Shown here piece after piece: positions 10,970 through 19,227 of a DNA stretch of 64,000 bases (positions are counted from its first letter, which is position 1; every line of letters begins with the position of its first letter). The notes beneath the pieces are model-generated. The model made no database searches. It was not told where the DNA came from and saw nothing but the letters and a program-made list of their open reading frames with translations. The stretch comes from Linnemannia elongata. Taxonomy: Eukaryota; Mortierellomycota; Mortierellomycetes; Mortierellales; Mortierellaceae. The stretch covers positions 744,001 to 808,000 of the forward strand of contig JAXBDG010000015.1 in the NCBI GenBank assembly GCA_036320915.1. Direction: 5' to 3'. Made by a program: the position numbers and the translations under genes.

Positions 10970-12430
10970 CTATTTAGCCATTCTTCCTCGGTCCTGACGC
11001 GTGGAACTCAGGTACGTCGTCTGCGGTACAACTCGAGCGAAGTCATGGCAATGAGGGTTGAGACAAGAAGCGCCAATCGCCAATGGTATTCCACCATCCA
11101 GGTGAAGTGAAGGTGCCTCTTCTCCAGGCATTTGGCGTTGGGAACAAGACACTTGATAAAATCCAGCTTTTACGATTCCTTTGCTGACATCTTGGGCAAG
11201 CTTGCAGGAGCAGCACATGGACTCGTCGTACACTGAGGGCCATGCTAAGAAGTCGGTACCCTGGTTCCCATTGGTCCATTGCTTAACAAATATCGACGAG
11301 AGGTCGCTGAGAGTGGGCTTGTAGGTCGGATCCTTGAGATACTCGTACCGCAATTGCTCCTGGTACGTCTCATCGTTCTCGCCCAGCTCCTTGACAAGGG
11401 TTTCCATTTGTTTGGGACTGGATTGGTCCGCATGGATCAAAGCGTTATGGGTCGCCGCAAATAGGCCGCAGTCGTTTGGCTCATCGATAATGGGAATGGT
11501 AGCTGCCACATGCGTGCGCTTCAGCTTCTGCGAACCGTAGAAGTCGCAGGTACTGTTCTCGAAGGCGAGATAAAAGCGATACACTCTACTTACTTCACTG
11601 TCAAGGAAGAGCCGTTGGCGTGTGTCGGTCAGTCGCGATTGCGGTTGCTGCAGTGACCATTATGTCGATGTCGATGTATTTTTGGAGTTGGCGGACGTAG
11701 TATTAACGACCGTTGGACGCATGGTAGTTGCTGACGATCCATACAATTGGTGCAAGCCCTTTTCCGCCGTTGAATCCCTCTTTCCTCATTGCCTTCTTGT
11801 ACTCGAGCGTCACGAGTAGTGATGCAAGGACGGCGTCGAGGACGCTGCTGTTATAGTTTTGAGAGACAAAGTCGGAGCTGGGATGGTAATTTGGACTGTA
11901 TGTGCACTTGCCGAAGACCGATTTCTTATCAAGCCACTGAGGTGGCTCCCCCATCAAGCAAGAGACGGTGAAATGCAATAGAGAGGTAAGCTCGAGGTTA
12001 ATAACATTTTCAACAAATCGTGTAGCCAAAGTTGGTAGTTGTCAGTAGTGATTATGGTCGGTCGCGTTCAGGCATAGGAAGCGAAGAAGAAATGGAGGTG
12101 TAAGAGTGGCCTACATACTTTCATTGAGAATCCAAGCTTTCTTTCCCGCGTCCACGTCCTTCAGTGGCAGCAGATCTTCTGGTTTATTGAAAAAGCATTG
12201 TTGGAGTCGTCAGCCTAATATATGCTGACGAAGATCATAGCGATTCGTTGTACTTGGACTGGTCAAGAGGTAGTCACGACCCGGACTTTCAGATTACAAC
12301 TACTGAGAATATCATTCCCATAGAGTATCTTCATCCCATAAGGTCTGGAAAAAAGAGGGAGTATCAGAAGAGGTAGTACCCTCGCCATTGTTGAACCATT
12401 GCTTCCATTTTGGGACAAATTTCAAGTTGA
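10970..12430 (-). pseudogene. Decayed alpha-1,3-fucosyltransferase (glycosyltransferase family 10)
   Basis: Consecutive minus-strand fragments resemble GT10 in order. Around 12430-12310 is an N-terminal piece (WFNNGEG). At about 12170-12110 an AWILNES segment is followed by a plausible GTATGT donor. At 11960-11710 the central domain includes APIVWIVSNYHASNGR. At 11600-10970 the GDP-fucose-binding core shows YRFYLAFENSTCDFYGSQKL. The frame is broken by a TGA/TAA cluster near 12310-12180 and by at least one frameshift between 11710 and 11620, where YVRQLQKYIDID is in a different frame from TDTRQRLFLDSE. Intact members fucosylate N- or O-glycans in the Golgi lumen. Some interruptions could be unrecognised introns, but the stops inside conserved motifs favour a pseudogene. 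Confidence 0.7.
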
Positions 12431-13252
12431 TGGCGCTAGTTGCAGTGCATGCCACGACGCTGCGGACCACATGGAACAACAAATGACAGTGGCAGTTTAT
12501 GGTACTTCGATGTGGCCTCTTCCTTCAATTCAGGAGAACTCCAATGCGTGTTGTTAATGCTCTGTTCACCTGCAAGAATTTATTTTACTCGACAGGTTGA
12601 ATTTTGTTTCTGCTGCCTTGGACGAAGATATTACAGTAATACATTATCCATGCAAATAGAGATCTACTGTGTTATCCTTCTATAATACTTCTTGTTAGTG
12701 TATGCCAAATGTAATGACGGTTAAGGTTTATTGTTCAGCAATGCCTGGGGCTTTATCTGTGAGTATCTTTCTTTTATTATGGCCGTTACTTCCAAAGATA
12801 AAAACAGTTTAATGATGAATGAAGACATAAAAAAGAAGAGTTTGGGTGTTCTGTGGGTTTCTATATTCTTGCTAGAAAAGGGTGGGTTGAAGGAGTCATT
12901 TAGAGTCCCTGGGAAGGAAGAATAATCGAGTTCAATGGTTAGTCTTTCTTTTGTCTGCATCCAACCCTGTGAACACCATATTAAAAAAAAGTCGCAAACA
13001 TGCTTCCACCACTTGGAACAAAAGTCATCGCCCTGCAAACGTAAGCTGAGACTGATCGGCGGAATTTGACGTGACAACAACAATAATGCTACTCATCTGG
13101 TAGTCATACTCCCATTCTATGGTGATGATGAGCGGCCAAACACATCTTGTCCATAACTCAAATCACCACTAGAAAATATGAGAGAAACCATCATGTCCAA
13201 GGTATATATGTGCGTGTCAACATATATATTTATTAACAGTGCTTTTCCAAGC
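12431..13252. other. Intergenic DNA between the GT10 relic and the inverted duplication
   Basis: The open frames at 12440-12685 and 12721-13083 have no domain and no supporting start or splice signals. The AT-rich end (13200-13235) abuts the left arm of the inverted repeat. No gene is called here. Confidence 0.5.
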
Positions 13253-13280
13253 ACGACTGCTCATGTTTGGTTGAGCTTAT

Positions 13281-13712
13281 CTAATTCCAGCAAATGATAG
13301 CCGAGATGCCAGGGAAGGGAACATTCGTCCAGTCATTGGTGGGGCCAATTGTGGCAGATTGTCCGCTGCAGCCAGCGTGCTCGAAGACGACGCAGTTGTA
13401 GTACTTGTCAATACTGTACTGGAATGACTGGTCGTTGATCCATCCGGGAAAGTTGGTGCAGTTTAAGCCAGCACTGACATGATACTCTCCGCGGTCTTCG
13501 TGGAGAAACAAAACACCACCATCAGCTGCTTCGGTGGTAGCGACAGCAAAAAGGAAAAGGATGCAGGCCTGCCGGCAACTCTTTTGGCTATAATCGAAAA
13601 AGAATATGGTCTTACGAGGATGACGAGGCGTAGGGATTGTGAAGGATTTTGTTTTTGAGACAAAAGGGTATAGAAGGAATGCTGAGAGCGCTTGGTGAGG
13701 AACAAACTCCAT
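13281..13712 (-). CDS. Small secreted beta/gamma-crystallin-like protein, left-arm copy
   Basis: 143 codons, identical to the plus-strand copy at 15855-16286 except one residue (Thr for Ile near residue 21). The conserved part begins after a hydrophobic ILFLFAVATTEA segment that looks like the end of a signal peptide. It shows two Greek-key-like half-motifs (VLFLHEDRGEYHV and CVVFEHAGCSGQS) and ends in an ISAIICWN strand, with Cys residues spaced as in secreted crystallin-fold proteins. The upstream 50 residues look unlike a normal secretion leader, and the only ATG is just 21 nt after the start of a TATA box, so expression of this exact start is doubtful. Fold assignment is by pattern only; the role is unknown. 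Confidence 0.5.
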   Translation of the reverse strand: MEFVPHQALSAFLLYPFVSKTKSFTIPTPRHPRKTIFFFDYSQKSCRQACILFLFAVATTEAADGGVLFLHEDRGEYHVSAGLNCTNFPGWINDQSFQYSIDKYYNCVVFEHAGCSGQSATIGPTNDWTNVPFPGISAIICWN

Positions 13713-13725
13713 GGGAACAATTGCC

Positions 13726-13733
13726 TATTTATA
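13726..13733 (-). promoter_or_regulatory. TATA box of the left-arm 143-aa gene
   Basis: TATAAATA, the exact mirror of 15834-15841. It lies only 21 nt before the single ATG of the frame. Confidence 0.5.
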
Positions 13734-14220
13734 CATGTTTGTTCGTGTGAAAGTAAAATAGTAGTTGAGCTTGAATGATCAACTGCGATAAGAGTCGATC
13801 ATTCACTTGTGCCGTACAGAAATTGATTCAAGATGAGTGGAAAATGGACACAGGCTCTCAAATACGCGATAGCACAAACAAGGGGCACCATCTGGGACCT
13901 AAGTAAGGATAGATACTTGCGAACTGTTACTACTGTGCCTTGTGAGATCATGAAGTGGGAGCGAAATAAAGTCTGATAGTTGGAGAAAGTGAGATGGTAG
14001 GATGGAATTCAATAAAGAGAAGCTGTTTCGCTTTTACTAATGGTCACATTTTTTCGGAAAGATTTACGAGTGTAGAAGCAGGGAACTTGTACTACAAAGC
14101 ATATGAAATGGATTTTTAATAGAGTGTAGGGCATTGGGCGTCAAAAGCATCCTTTTTTTTTATTTGTCCTCCTCATTAAAAAATGGAGAGAAATCGATTT
14201 GGGCCAAAAACTGCAGAAGG

Positions 14221-14624
14221 CTACTGTGGAGTTCGGACAGCCTTAATGCTGTAGAAGGAAGGTTCAAATCGCAAACATGCAGCTGTGCTTTGGCTGAGTA
14301 CGACTTTTTGAATCTCTGTGTTACATCCAAAGTCCCTATAGGCCGTAACTGTAACAGAAGCGTGCATGTTGTTCCCAACAGTAATTGACTTGGAGCCCAT
14401 TCCCTTGAGATCTCTACAATTATCGAGCGCGCCACACAAGCCCTTGGAGGTGCCGCCGCCACAGCCATCTTCCTCATAAACTTCGTAATGAATATCGCAG
14501 GCTTGGATGGAATCTCCATCGGTAGGCTTGAGTGTAAAATTCAAGGGGGCATCGGCGGCATTTGGATCCAGAGGCACAATGGCAGCAGCGGCAACGGCAA
14601 TTAGTCCCAAAAGAATGGCAAGCT
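14221..14624 (-). pseudogene. 5'-truncated copy of the 139-aa secreted cysteine-rich gene
   Basis: This is the mirror of 14943-15346. The duplication breakpoint removed codons 1-5, the leader and the promoter. The frame stays open into the spacer to 14694, but only by way of a TTG codon, and no ATG occurs in frame until a Met about 75 residues into the protein. It therefore lacks the signal peptide start and is most likely non-functional, although its coding sequence is otherwise undamaged, which suggests that the event is recent. Confidence 0.8.
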
Positions 14625-14942
14625 CGCAAGAGCCACCACAAGGACGATTTCCCTCAAAAAAACCCCTCGCCAGAGCACCACAGACACCCAACAAGAATGT
14701 TCACTGAAGCGCTCACATTTTTTGACCAGACCAGATCCTTGTAAGATTATACTATTTGACTTTCGCGTATAATTAAGGGGTGCATGTTCGTATCCATAAC
14801 TGACAAATTATCCTTCCTGATCCACCTCTGTCCCTTCCACTTGATCCAATCCATTTCTGTTTCTCTTGCCCTGTCGGAACCTGATACACACACAAGCTTT
14901 CAAAGACACAAACCCCCAACAACACAATGTACCGACCATCTA
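14625..14942. other. 318-bp spacer of the inverted duplication, with the promoter of the intact 139-aa gene
   Basis: Unique sequence between the arms. Its right part holds a TATA-like TATAATTA at 14769-14776 and a pyrimidine/CA-rich leader to the ATG at 14927. The left part (14625-14760) has no recognisable content and presumably is the original upstream DNA of the gene. Confidence 0.7.
14769..14776 (+). promoter_or_regulatory. TATA-like box of the 139-aa secreted protein gene
   Basis: TATAATTA about 158 nt before the ATG, leaving a leader of roughly 125 nt if transcription starts about 30 nt downstream. The inverted copy lacks this element. Confidence 0.45.
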
Positions 14943-15346
14943 AGCTTGCCATTCTTTTGGGACTAATTGCCGTTGCCGCTGCTGCCATTGTGCCTCTGGA
15001 TCCAAATGCCGCCGATGCCCCCTTGAATTTTACACTCAAGCCTACCGATGGAGATTCCATCCAAGCCTGCGATATTCATTACGAAGTTTATGAGGAAGAT
15101 GGCTGTGGCGGCGGCACCTCCAAGGGCTTGTGTGGCGCGCTCGATAATTGTAGAGATCTCAAGGGAATGGGCTCCAAGTCAATTACTGTTGGGAACAACA
15201 TGCACGCTTCTGTTACAGTTACGGCCTATAGGGACTTTGGATGTAACACAGAGATTCAAAAAGTCGTACTCAGCCAAAGCACAGCTGCATGTTTGCGATT
15301 TGAACCTTCCTTCTACAGCATTAAGGCTGTCCGAACTCCACAGTAG
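14927..15346 (+). CDS. Small secreted cysteine-rich protein (crystallin-like), intact copy
   Basis: Single exon, 139 aa, ATG at 14927 in a clean context. Residues 1-20 form a typical signal peptide (MYRPSKLAILLGLIAVAAAA) with probable cleavage after the Ala run. The mature part has 7 Cys, including a CGGGTSKGLC loop, and ends in a strand pair (VTAYRDFGCN and FYSIKAV) like the closing half of a beta/gamma-crystallin Greek key. It is followed about 500 bp downstream by the 143-aa gene in the same orientation, and both were copied together into the inverted arm. Small size, secretion and Cys pairs would fit a cell-wall, antimicrobial or effector-like role, but none is shown by the sequence. Confidence 0.75.
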   Translation: MYRPSKLAILLGLIAVAAAAIVPLDPNAADAPLNFTLKPTDGDSIQACDIHYEVYEEDGCGGGTSKGLCGALDNCRDLKGMGSKSITVGNNMHASVTVTAYRDFGCNTEIQKVVLSQSTAACLRFEPSFYSIKAVRTPQ

Positions 15347-15833
15347 CCTTCTGCAGTTTTTGGCCCAAATCGATTTCTCTCCATTTTTTAATGAGGAGGA
15401 CAAATAAAAAAAAAGGATGCTTTTGACGCCCAATGCCCTACACTCTATTAAAAATCCATTTCATATGCTTTGTAGTACAAGTTCCCTGCTTCTACACTCG
15501 TAAATCTTTCCGAAAAAATGTGACCATTAGTAAAAGCGAAACAGCTTCTCTTTATTGAATTCCATCCTACCATCTCACTTTCTCCAACTATCAGACTTTA
15601 TTTCGCTCCCACTTCATGATCTCACAAGGCACAGTAGTAACAGTTCGCAAGTATCTATCCTTACTTAGGTCCCAGATGGTGCCCCTTGTTTGTGCTATCG
15701 CGTATTTGAGAGCCTGTGTCCATTTTCCACTCATCTTGAATCAATTTCTGTACGGCACAAGTGAATGATCGACTCTTATCGCAGTTGATCATTCAAGCTC
15801 AACTACTATTTTACTTTCACACGAACAAACATG

Positions 15834-15841
15834 TATAAATA
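15834..15841 (+). promoter_or_regulatory. TATA box of the right-arm 143-aa gene
   Basis: TATAAATA, 21 nt before the only in-frame ATG at 15855. A transcript starting at a usual distance would miss that ATG. Confidence 0.5.
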
Positions 15842-15854
15842 GGCAATTGTTCCC

Positions 15855-16286
15855 ATGGAGTTTGTTCCTCACCAAGCGCTCTCAGCATTCCTTCTATACC
15901 CTTTTGTCTCAAAAATAAAATCCTTCACAATCCCTACGCCTCGTCATCCTCGTAAGACCATATTCTTTTTCGATTATAGCCAAAAGAGTTGCCGGCAGGC
16001 CTGCATCCTTTTCCTTTTTGCTGTCGCTACCACCGAAGCAGCTGATGGTGGTGTTTTGTTTCTCCACGAAGACCGCGGAGAGTATCATGTCAGTGCTGGC
16101 TTAAACTGCACCAACTTTCCCGGATGGATCAACGACCAGTCATTCCAGTACAGTATTGACAAGTACTACAACTGCGTCGTCTTCGAGCACGCTGGCTGCA
16201 GCGGACAATCTGCCACAATTGGCCCCACCAATGACTGGACGAATGTTCCCTTCCCTGGCATCTCGGCTATCATTTGCTGGAATTAG
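15855..16286 (+). CDS. Small secreted beta/gamma-crystallin-like protein, right-arm copy
   Basis: 143 codons. Conserved region from about residue 65: VLFLHEDRGEYHV, then CTNFPGW, CVVFEHAGCSGQS and a terminal ISAIICWN. This is the repeated strand/Tyr-corner pattern of beta/gamma-crystallin-like secreted proteins. A hydrophobic ILFLFAVATTEA just before it resembles the end of a signal peptide, but the residues ahead of it (a Pro/Lys/Arg stretch) do not. Together with the TATA box only 21 nt upstream of the ATG, this suggests that the ancestral start was lost and the frame may be dead in both copies. Splicing out the GTAAGA...CAG segment (47 nt) breaks the frame, so no intron is proposed. Confidence 0.5.
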   Translation: MEFVPHQALSAFLLYPFVSKIKSFTIPTPRHPRKTIFFFDYSQKSCRQACILFLFAVATTEAADGGVLFLHEDRGEYHVSAGLNCTNFPGWINDQSFQYSIDKYYNCVVFEHAGCSGQSATIGPTNDWTNVPFPGISAIICWN

Positions 16287-16314
16287 ATAAGCTCAACCAA
16301 ACATGAGCAATCGT

Positions 16315-16463
16315 AATTGGCGACGGAGAAGACAACAAGGCTGAAATGGTTGGAAGAGAGCTAGGAAGTCAGTAGGAAAGTAGGTAGATGGCTCGTATTT
16401 CTTATTCTGGAGCGTGGCAGACAGCAAACCACGATTTGAAATAGGGCGGCGAAATATGTGCTA

Positions 16464-16494
<31 letters not shown>

Positions 16495-16741
16495 CTTCAG
16501 AAAAATGTATTGAATTTTGCTGCATCGGTTACTGATACCAAAACAGTCCTTCAAGTCGGCACCTTGTATGCACCGTTCCTGAACAAACTCTCCGATTTTT
16601 GAGTCGAGTGCTGGCCGACGCCATTGGACTGTTGTCGGTTGTTGTCGATGCCATCGAGTTGTTTTCTTGCAATTAATAACTCAAGGTCCTCCTACTATTT
16701 CACCAACTCTCAGCTATAGAATACTCGTTCTTCAGTATTGC

Positions 16742-16790
<49 letters not shown>

Positions 16791-16929
16791 TCAAGTATTT
16801 TCAATTGACCCTAGAAGTGAGGAATTAAAAGAAAGAAGGCTAGGGATATGGAGATAAGGATGAAAGAATGGGCATAGCTTGGGAGTGTTGGTAAGATAAA
16901 TAGGGCGTAACACACTTCAACGGACCGAC
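16315..16929. other. Intergenic DNA with T and A homopolymers
   Basis: No gene is visible. A run of about 28 T lies at 16464-16491 and a run of 46 A at 16743-16788. Such runs may mark processed-transcript insertions or simply be slippage products; no flanking duplication was recognised. Confidence 0.55.
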
Positions 16930-17088
16930 AAAGGGATCAACACGTCCTACAGCTAGCTAGTCTATACACAAGGAGTCGGTGTTACGACGCCTCCCGCTCT
17001 CTACATTCCTGTCAGTCAGACCCCTACAACCTCCATTGCCAGCCAACAGGATGTGCAGCGACAATCGGCCGAAAAATATGTTGAATGA
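16930..17088 (+). pseudogene. 3' fragment of the type I membrane-protein gene
   Basis: Parallels the last ~50 codons of the gene ending at 21199. The segments PLSTFLSVRP (off frame), a TTSIASQQDVQ-like stretch and the terminal KYVE-stop are recognisable, with the same flank after the stop. There is no upstream coding sequence, so it is a truncated duplicate. Confidence 0.7.
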
Positions 17089-17104
17089 ATCGATTGTTTT
17101 CTTA

Positions 17105-17496
17105 TCCCTTTGGCCATTTGAAATTGCTGTACATCAAAAACAAAATGCGCAGATGAGAAGTAATATCGTCATGGTGGGTTCGAACTATGCGCACTAAAAT
17201 TTTAGAATGCTTGCCATTTGATTTCCATTTCGTCACGGTATTTGTCGCAACTTCAACGTTTTTTTTGGCACTGCCTGATGTTACTCCTTTTGACATTTGA
17301 AATCGTACCCCCTTCCCCCATCGCCCCTCTCCTCCTATTAAAACGCGAAATTGAGGGTTTGTGGAGAGCGAAATTGATATCAAAGGACGAGTAAAAACAT
17401 TTTAAGGTAGAGCAGAATTCAAAGGGGCCAAGCGATTTTAGAAGCCCTCTGCGCATTTTTTATCAAGAGTGTGACGATTTCAAATGGCCAAAGGGA
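17105..17496. mobile_element. 392-bp MITE-like element with ~60-bp terminal inverted repeats and TA target duplication
   Basis: The ends read TCCCTTTGGCCATTTGAAAT inwards from 17105 and the same on the opposite strand from 17496, with similarity continuing imperfectly for about 60 bp (both arms share an AATGCGCAGA block). TA dinucleotides flank it at 17103-17104 and 17497-17498. The paralogous site at about 21210-21240 in copy 2 has one TA and no element, which shows the insertion directly. It has no coding capacity. TA duplication points to a Tc1/mariner-type transposase as the mobiliser. Confidence 0.85.
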
Positions 17497-17670
17497 TATT
17501 ATGGTTTGTTCAGTCCCCTAGTTTCATCGTTCGCACCCTCAAATTTTCAATGTAAATACACGAATTGATGTAGTACAAGCTTGTATGATTTTAAAGGTTT
17601 GGGTTGTAAAAATGAAGAACTGCAGCTATTGATGTTTATTTTCAAGCGTGTGTGTGTGTAAGGTAGACCA

Positions 17671-18329
17671 TTGGCCTTTGAGCAGCGGCGACCCATTTTG
17701 GTCTTTCGGCAGCAGTCCAAGGATCAGCGTCAAAGGATTGGGGGCTTTGTCGGCGGTGTGAGTGATGTGGAGGTCGTTGAGGATGATCCAGAATTATTTG
17801 GGCAAGGTTCCTTTGGCGACTTCTTTAGCATAGTCGTCGTAGGTACCGATGGCGGACAAGCACTCGGGGGTGCCACGGAGGTCGGAAATCATGTTGAAAG
17901 GCAAATGGCGCTTGTAATAGAGGGCAGTGACCTTGTCATCTGGATACATGTCGGGCAAGTAGCATCCGCCGGGATAGGACTCTGTGTATTGCTTGTAAGT
18001 CAGACCGTTCGCCTTGAGTTGATCCAAGATGGTGGGGTGAGTGATGTTGAGATTGGCAGGAGTGGCCGCGCCTCCGCGATAGATGTTTGGGTCCAACACC
18101 GGTAGTGATGGCGGCGAAGTTTTGCTCCGAGACATGGGAAAAGCCGAAGTAATTGGTGACCAACATGCCCTGAGCAAGCAAAGCTTAGGCAGGTTGTTGA
18201 ACTCTCAGTCAAAAGTCTTCGTTTTCCGACATGATAATGTCAACGGAGTGAAGCCATTTTACCCTTGGGTGCAGCGGAAACCAATGCAGTGACTGGCAAG
18301 ATCGCCGCGGTAGGAATGAGCTTGATCAT
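17671..18329 (-). pseudogene. Phosphoesterase-family (acid phosphatase/phospholipase C-like) relic, copy 1
   Basis: From an ATG at 18329 a signal-peptide-like MIKLIPTAAILPVTALVSAA is followed by an in-frame TGA after MASLR. Later pieces in shifted frames give LLAQGMLVTNYFGFSH, ANLNITHPTILDQLKANGL and YKQYTESYPGGCYLPDMYPD. These are the conserved order of PF04185-type secreted phosphoesterases, in which the Ser/Thr-Asn-Tyr and Asn-X-His segments surround the active site. The C-terminal third is deleted relative to copy 2, with the join at an ATTGG microhomology near 17668. Confidence 0.75.
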
Positions 18330-18350
18330 TGATGGAGGAGAGAAACAGGG

Positions 18351-19227
18351 GAAAGAAAGGGGAGAGAGTGAAACGGAGTGAAATAAACAAGAGAACTGCG
18401 CCAAACTCTGTCATCGGTGACACCAATTGAACCAGCCACTCGATATCTACTAAGAAAGGCTATGCAAATAGGATGGACCTTATCCTTGCAAACAATACAA
18501 TCCAGCACATTGGACCTGATAAAAAATATGGACTAGCGAAGTTATCGATGGAAAGGGTCAACCTCGATTTAGGTGTAGCAGAGTTAAATCGGCACAATGA
18601 AGTAGGTCCATCGGTGGGATTGTAGGTAGGCTACGCTTCAGAACGATTAAGCTCACCATGTAGCCTGGTCAATCATCTGCATTTTTTCCTAATGCGAGGT
18701 GTAGAAACGTACTGTTCTAAAACTGACATCAAGGCTATTTTTCGCGTAAAAGGCAGTGCTTGGCTGGCGGGAGAATTGGTGAATGTGAACGAAATTACCC
18801 TTGCAGTATTTTTGGAGCACTGGTCACTTGGTTTGTAATGATAGATAGAAGAGGCAAAGCATTGACCGCTTGGTTTTACTATAAACACTACACAAATAGC
18901 ACTTGCGCCGATTCACCATGCATGTTCGAGAGAGTATTAAGGGGTGGTGAGGAGTACAAGGACGAGTCGCAGCGAGGAGAATCGCATGTCATCGATGCTC
19001 TAGGCTCTCAATCCTTCTATTTTATGTGAGGCTTAGACCCCCTACTTTCGATGGGCCACTGTAGTACGTGCGCATCCAAAACGCATGGACCAACTTGAAC
19101 CAAACAAAACAGAGGAAGAAGGAAGCATATAAGATGACAGGAAAATAATAACTCTTTCTTACCTTCTTCCTCCTCATTCTTTCCCCTCAAAGTCTTGCGT
19201 CTTGCTACTACAACCCAGTCCTCTATA
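18351..19227. other. Intergenic and promoter DNA upstream of the membrane-protein gene
   Basis: No domain-bearing frame. The final ~100 bp contain a TATAAG motif at about 19128-19133 that could serve the gene starting at 19228. Confidence 0.45.

Larger units (their letters stand above)
13253..14624. repeat. Left arm of a 1372-bp inverted duplication
   Basis: Every base i in this arm pairs with base 29567-i of the right arm (14943-16314), with no insertion or deletion. All checked landmarks obey this (13281/16286, 13712/15855, 14221/15346). Only two mismatches were seen: 13651/15916 and one near the outer edge at about 13256. The arm contains a full copy of the 143-aa gene with its promoter and a headless copy of the 139-aa gene. 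The inner breakpoint falls inside codon 6 of the latter. Confidence 0.95.
14943..16314. repeat. Right arm of the 1372-bp inverted duplication
   Basis: Mirror of 13253-14624. This is the likely source copy, because only here is the 139-aa gene complete with promoter and start codon. The outer end is at about 16314, just after the stop of the 143-aa gene. Confidence 0.95.
16930..18350. repeat. Segmental duplication, copy 1
   Basis: Matches 21060-22690 in the same orientation. It holds the last ~50 codons and 3' flank of the type I membrane-protein gene, then the minus-strand phosphoesterase relic. Relative to copy 2 it gained a 392-bp TIR element (17105-17496) and lost about 600 bp of phosphoesterase sequence near 17665-17680. 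Confidence 0.85.

Noticed and set aside
15968..16014. 47-nt candidate intron in the 143-aa gene
   Set aside because: Removal changes the frame and introduces an early stop; the unspliced frame is continuous.
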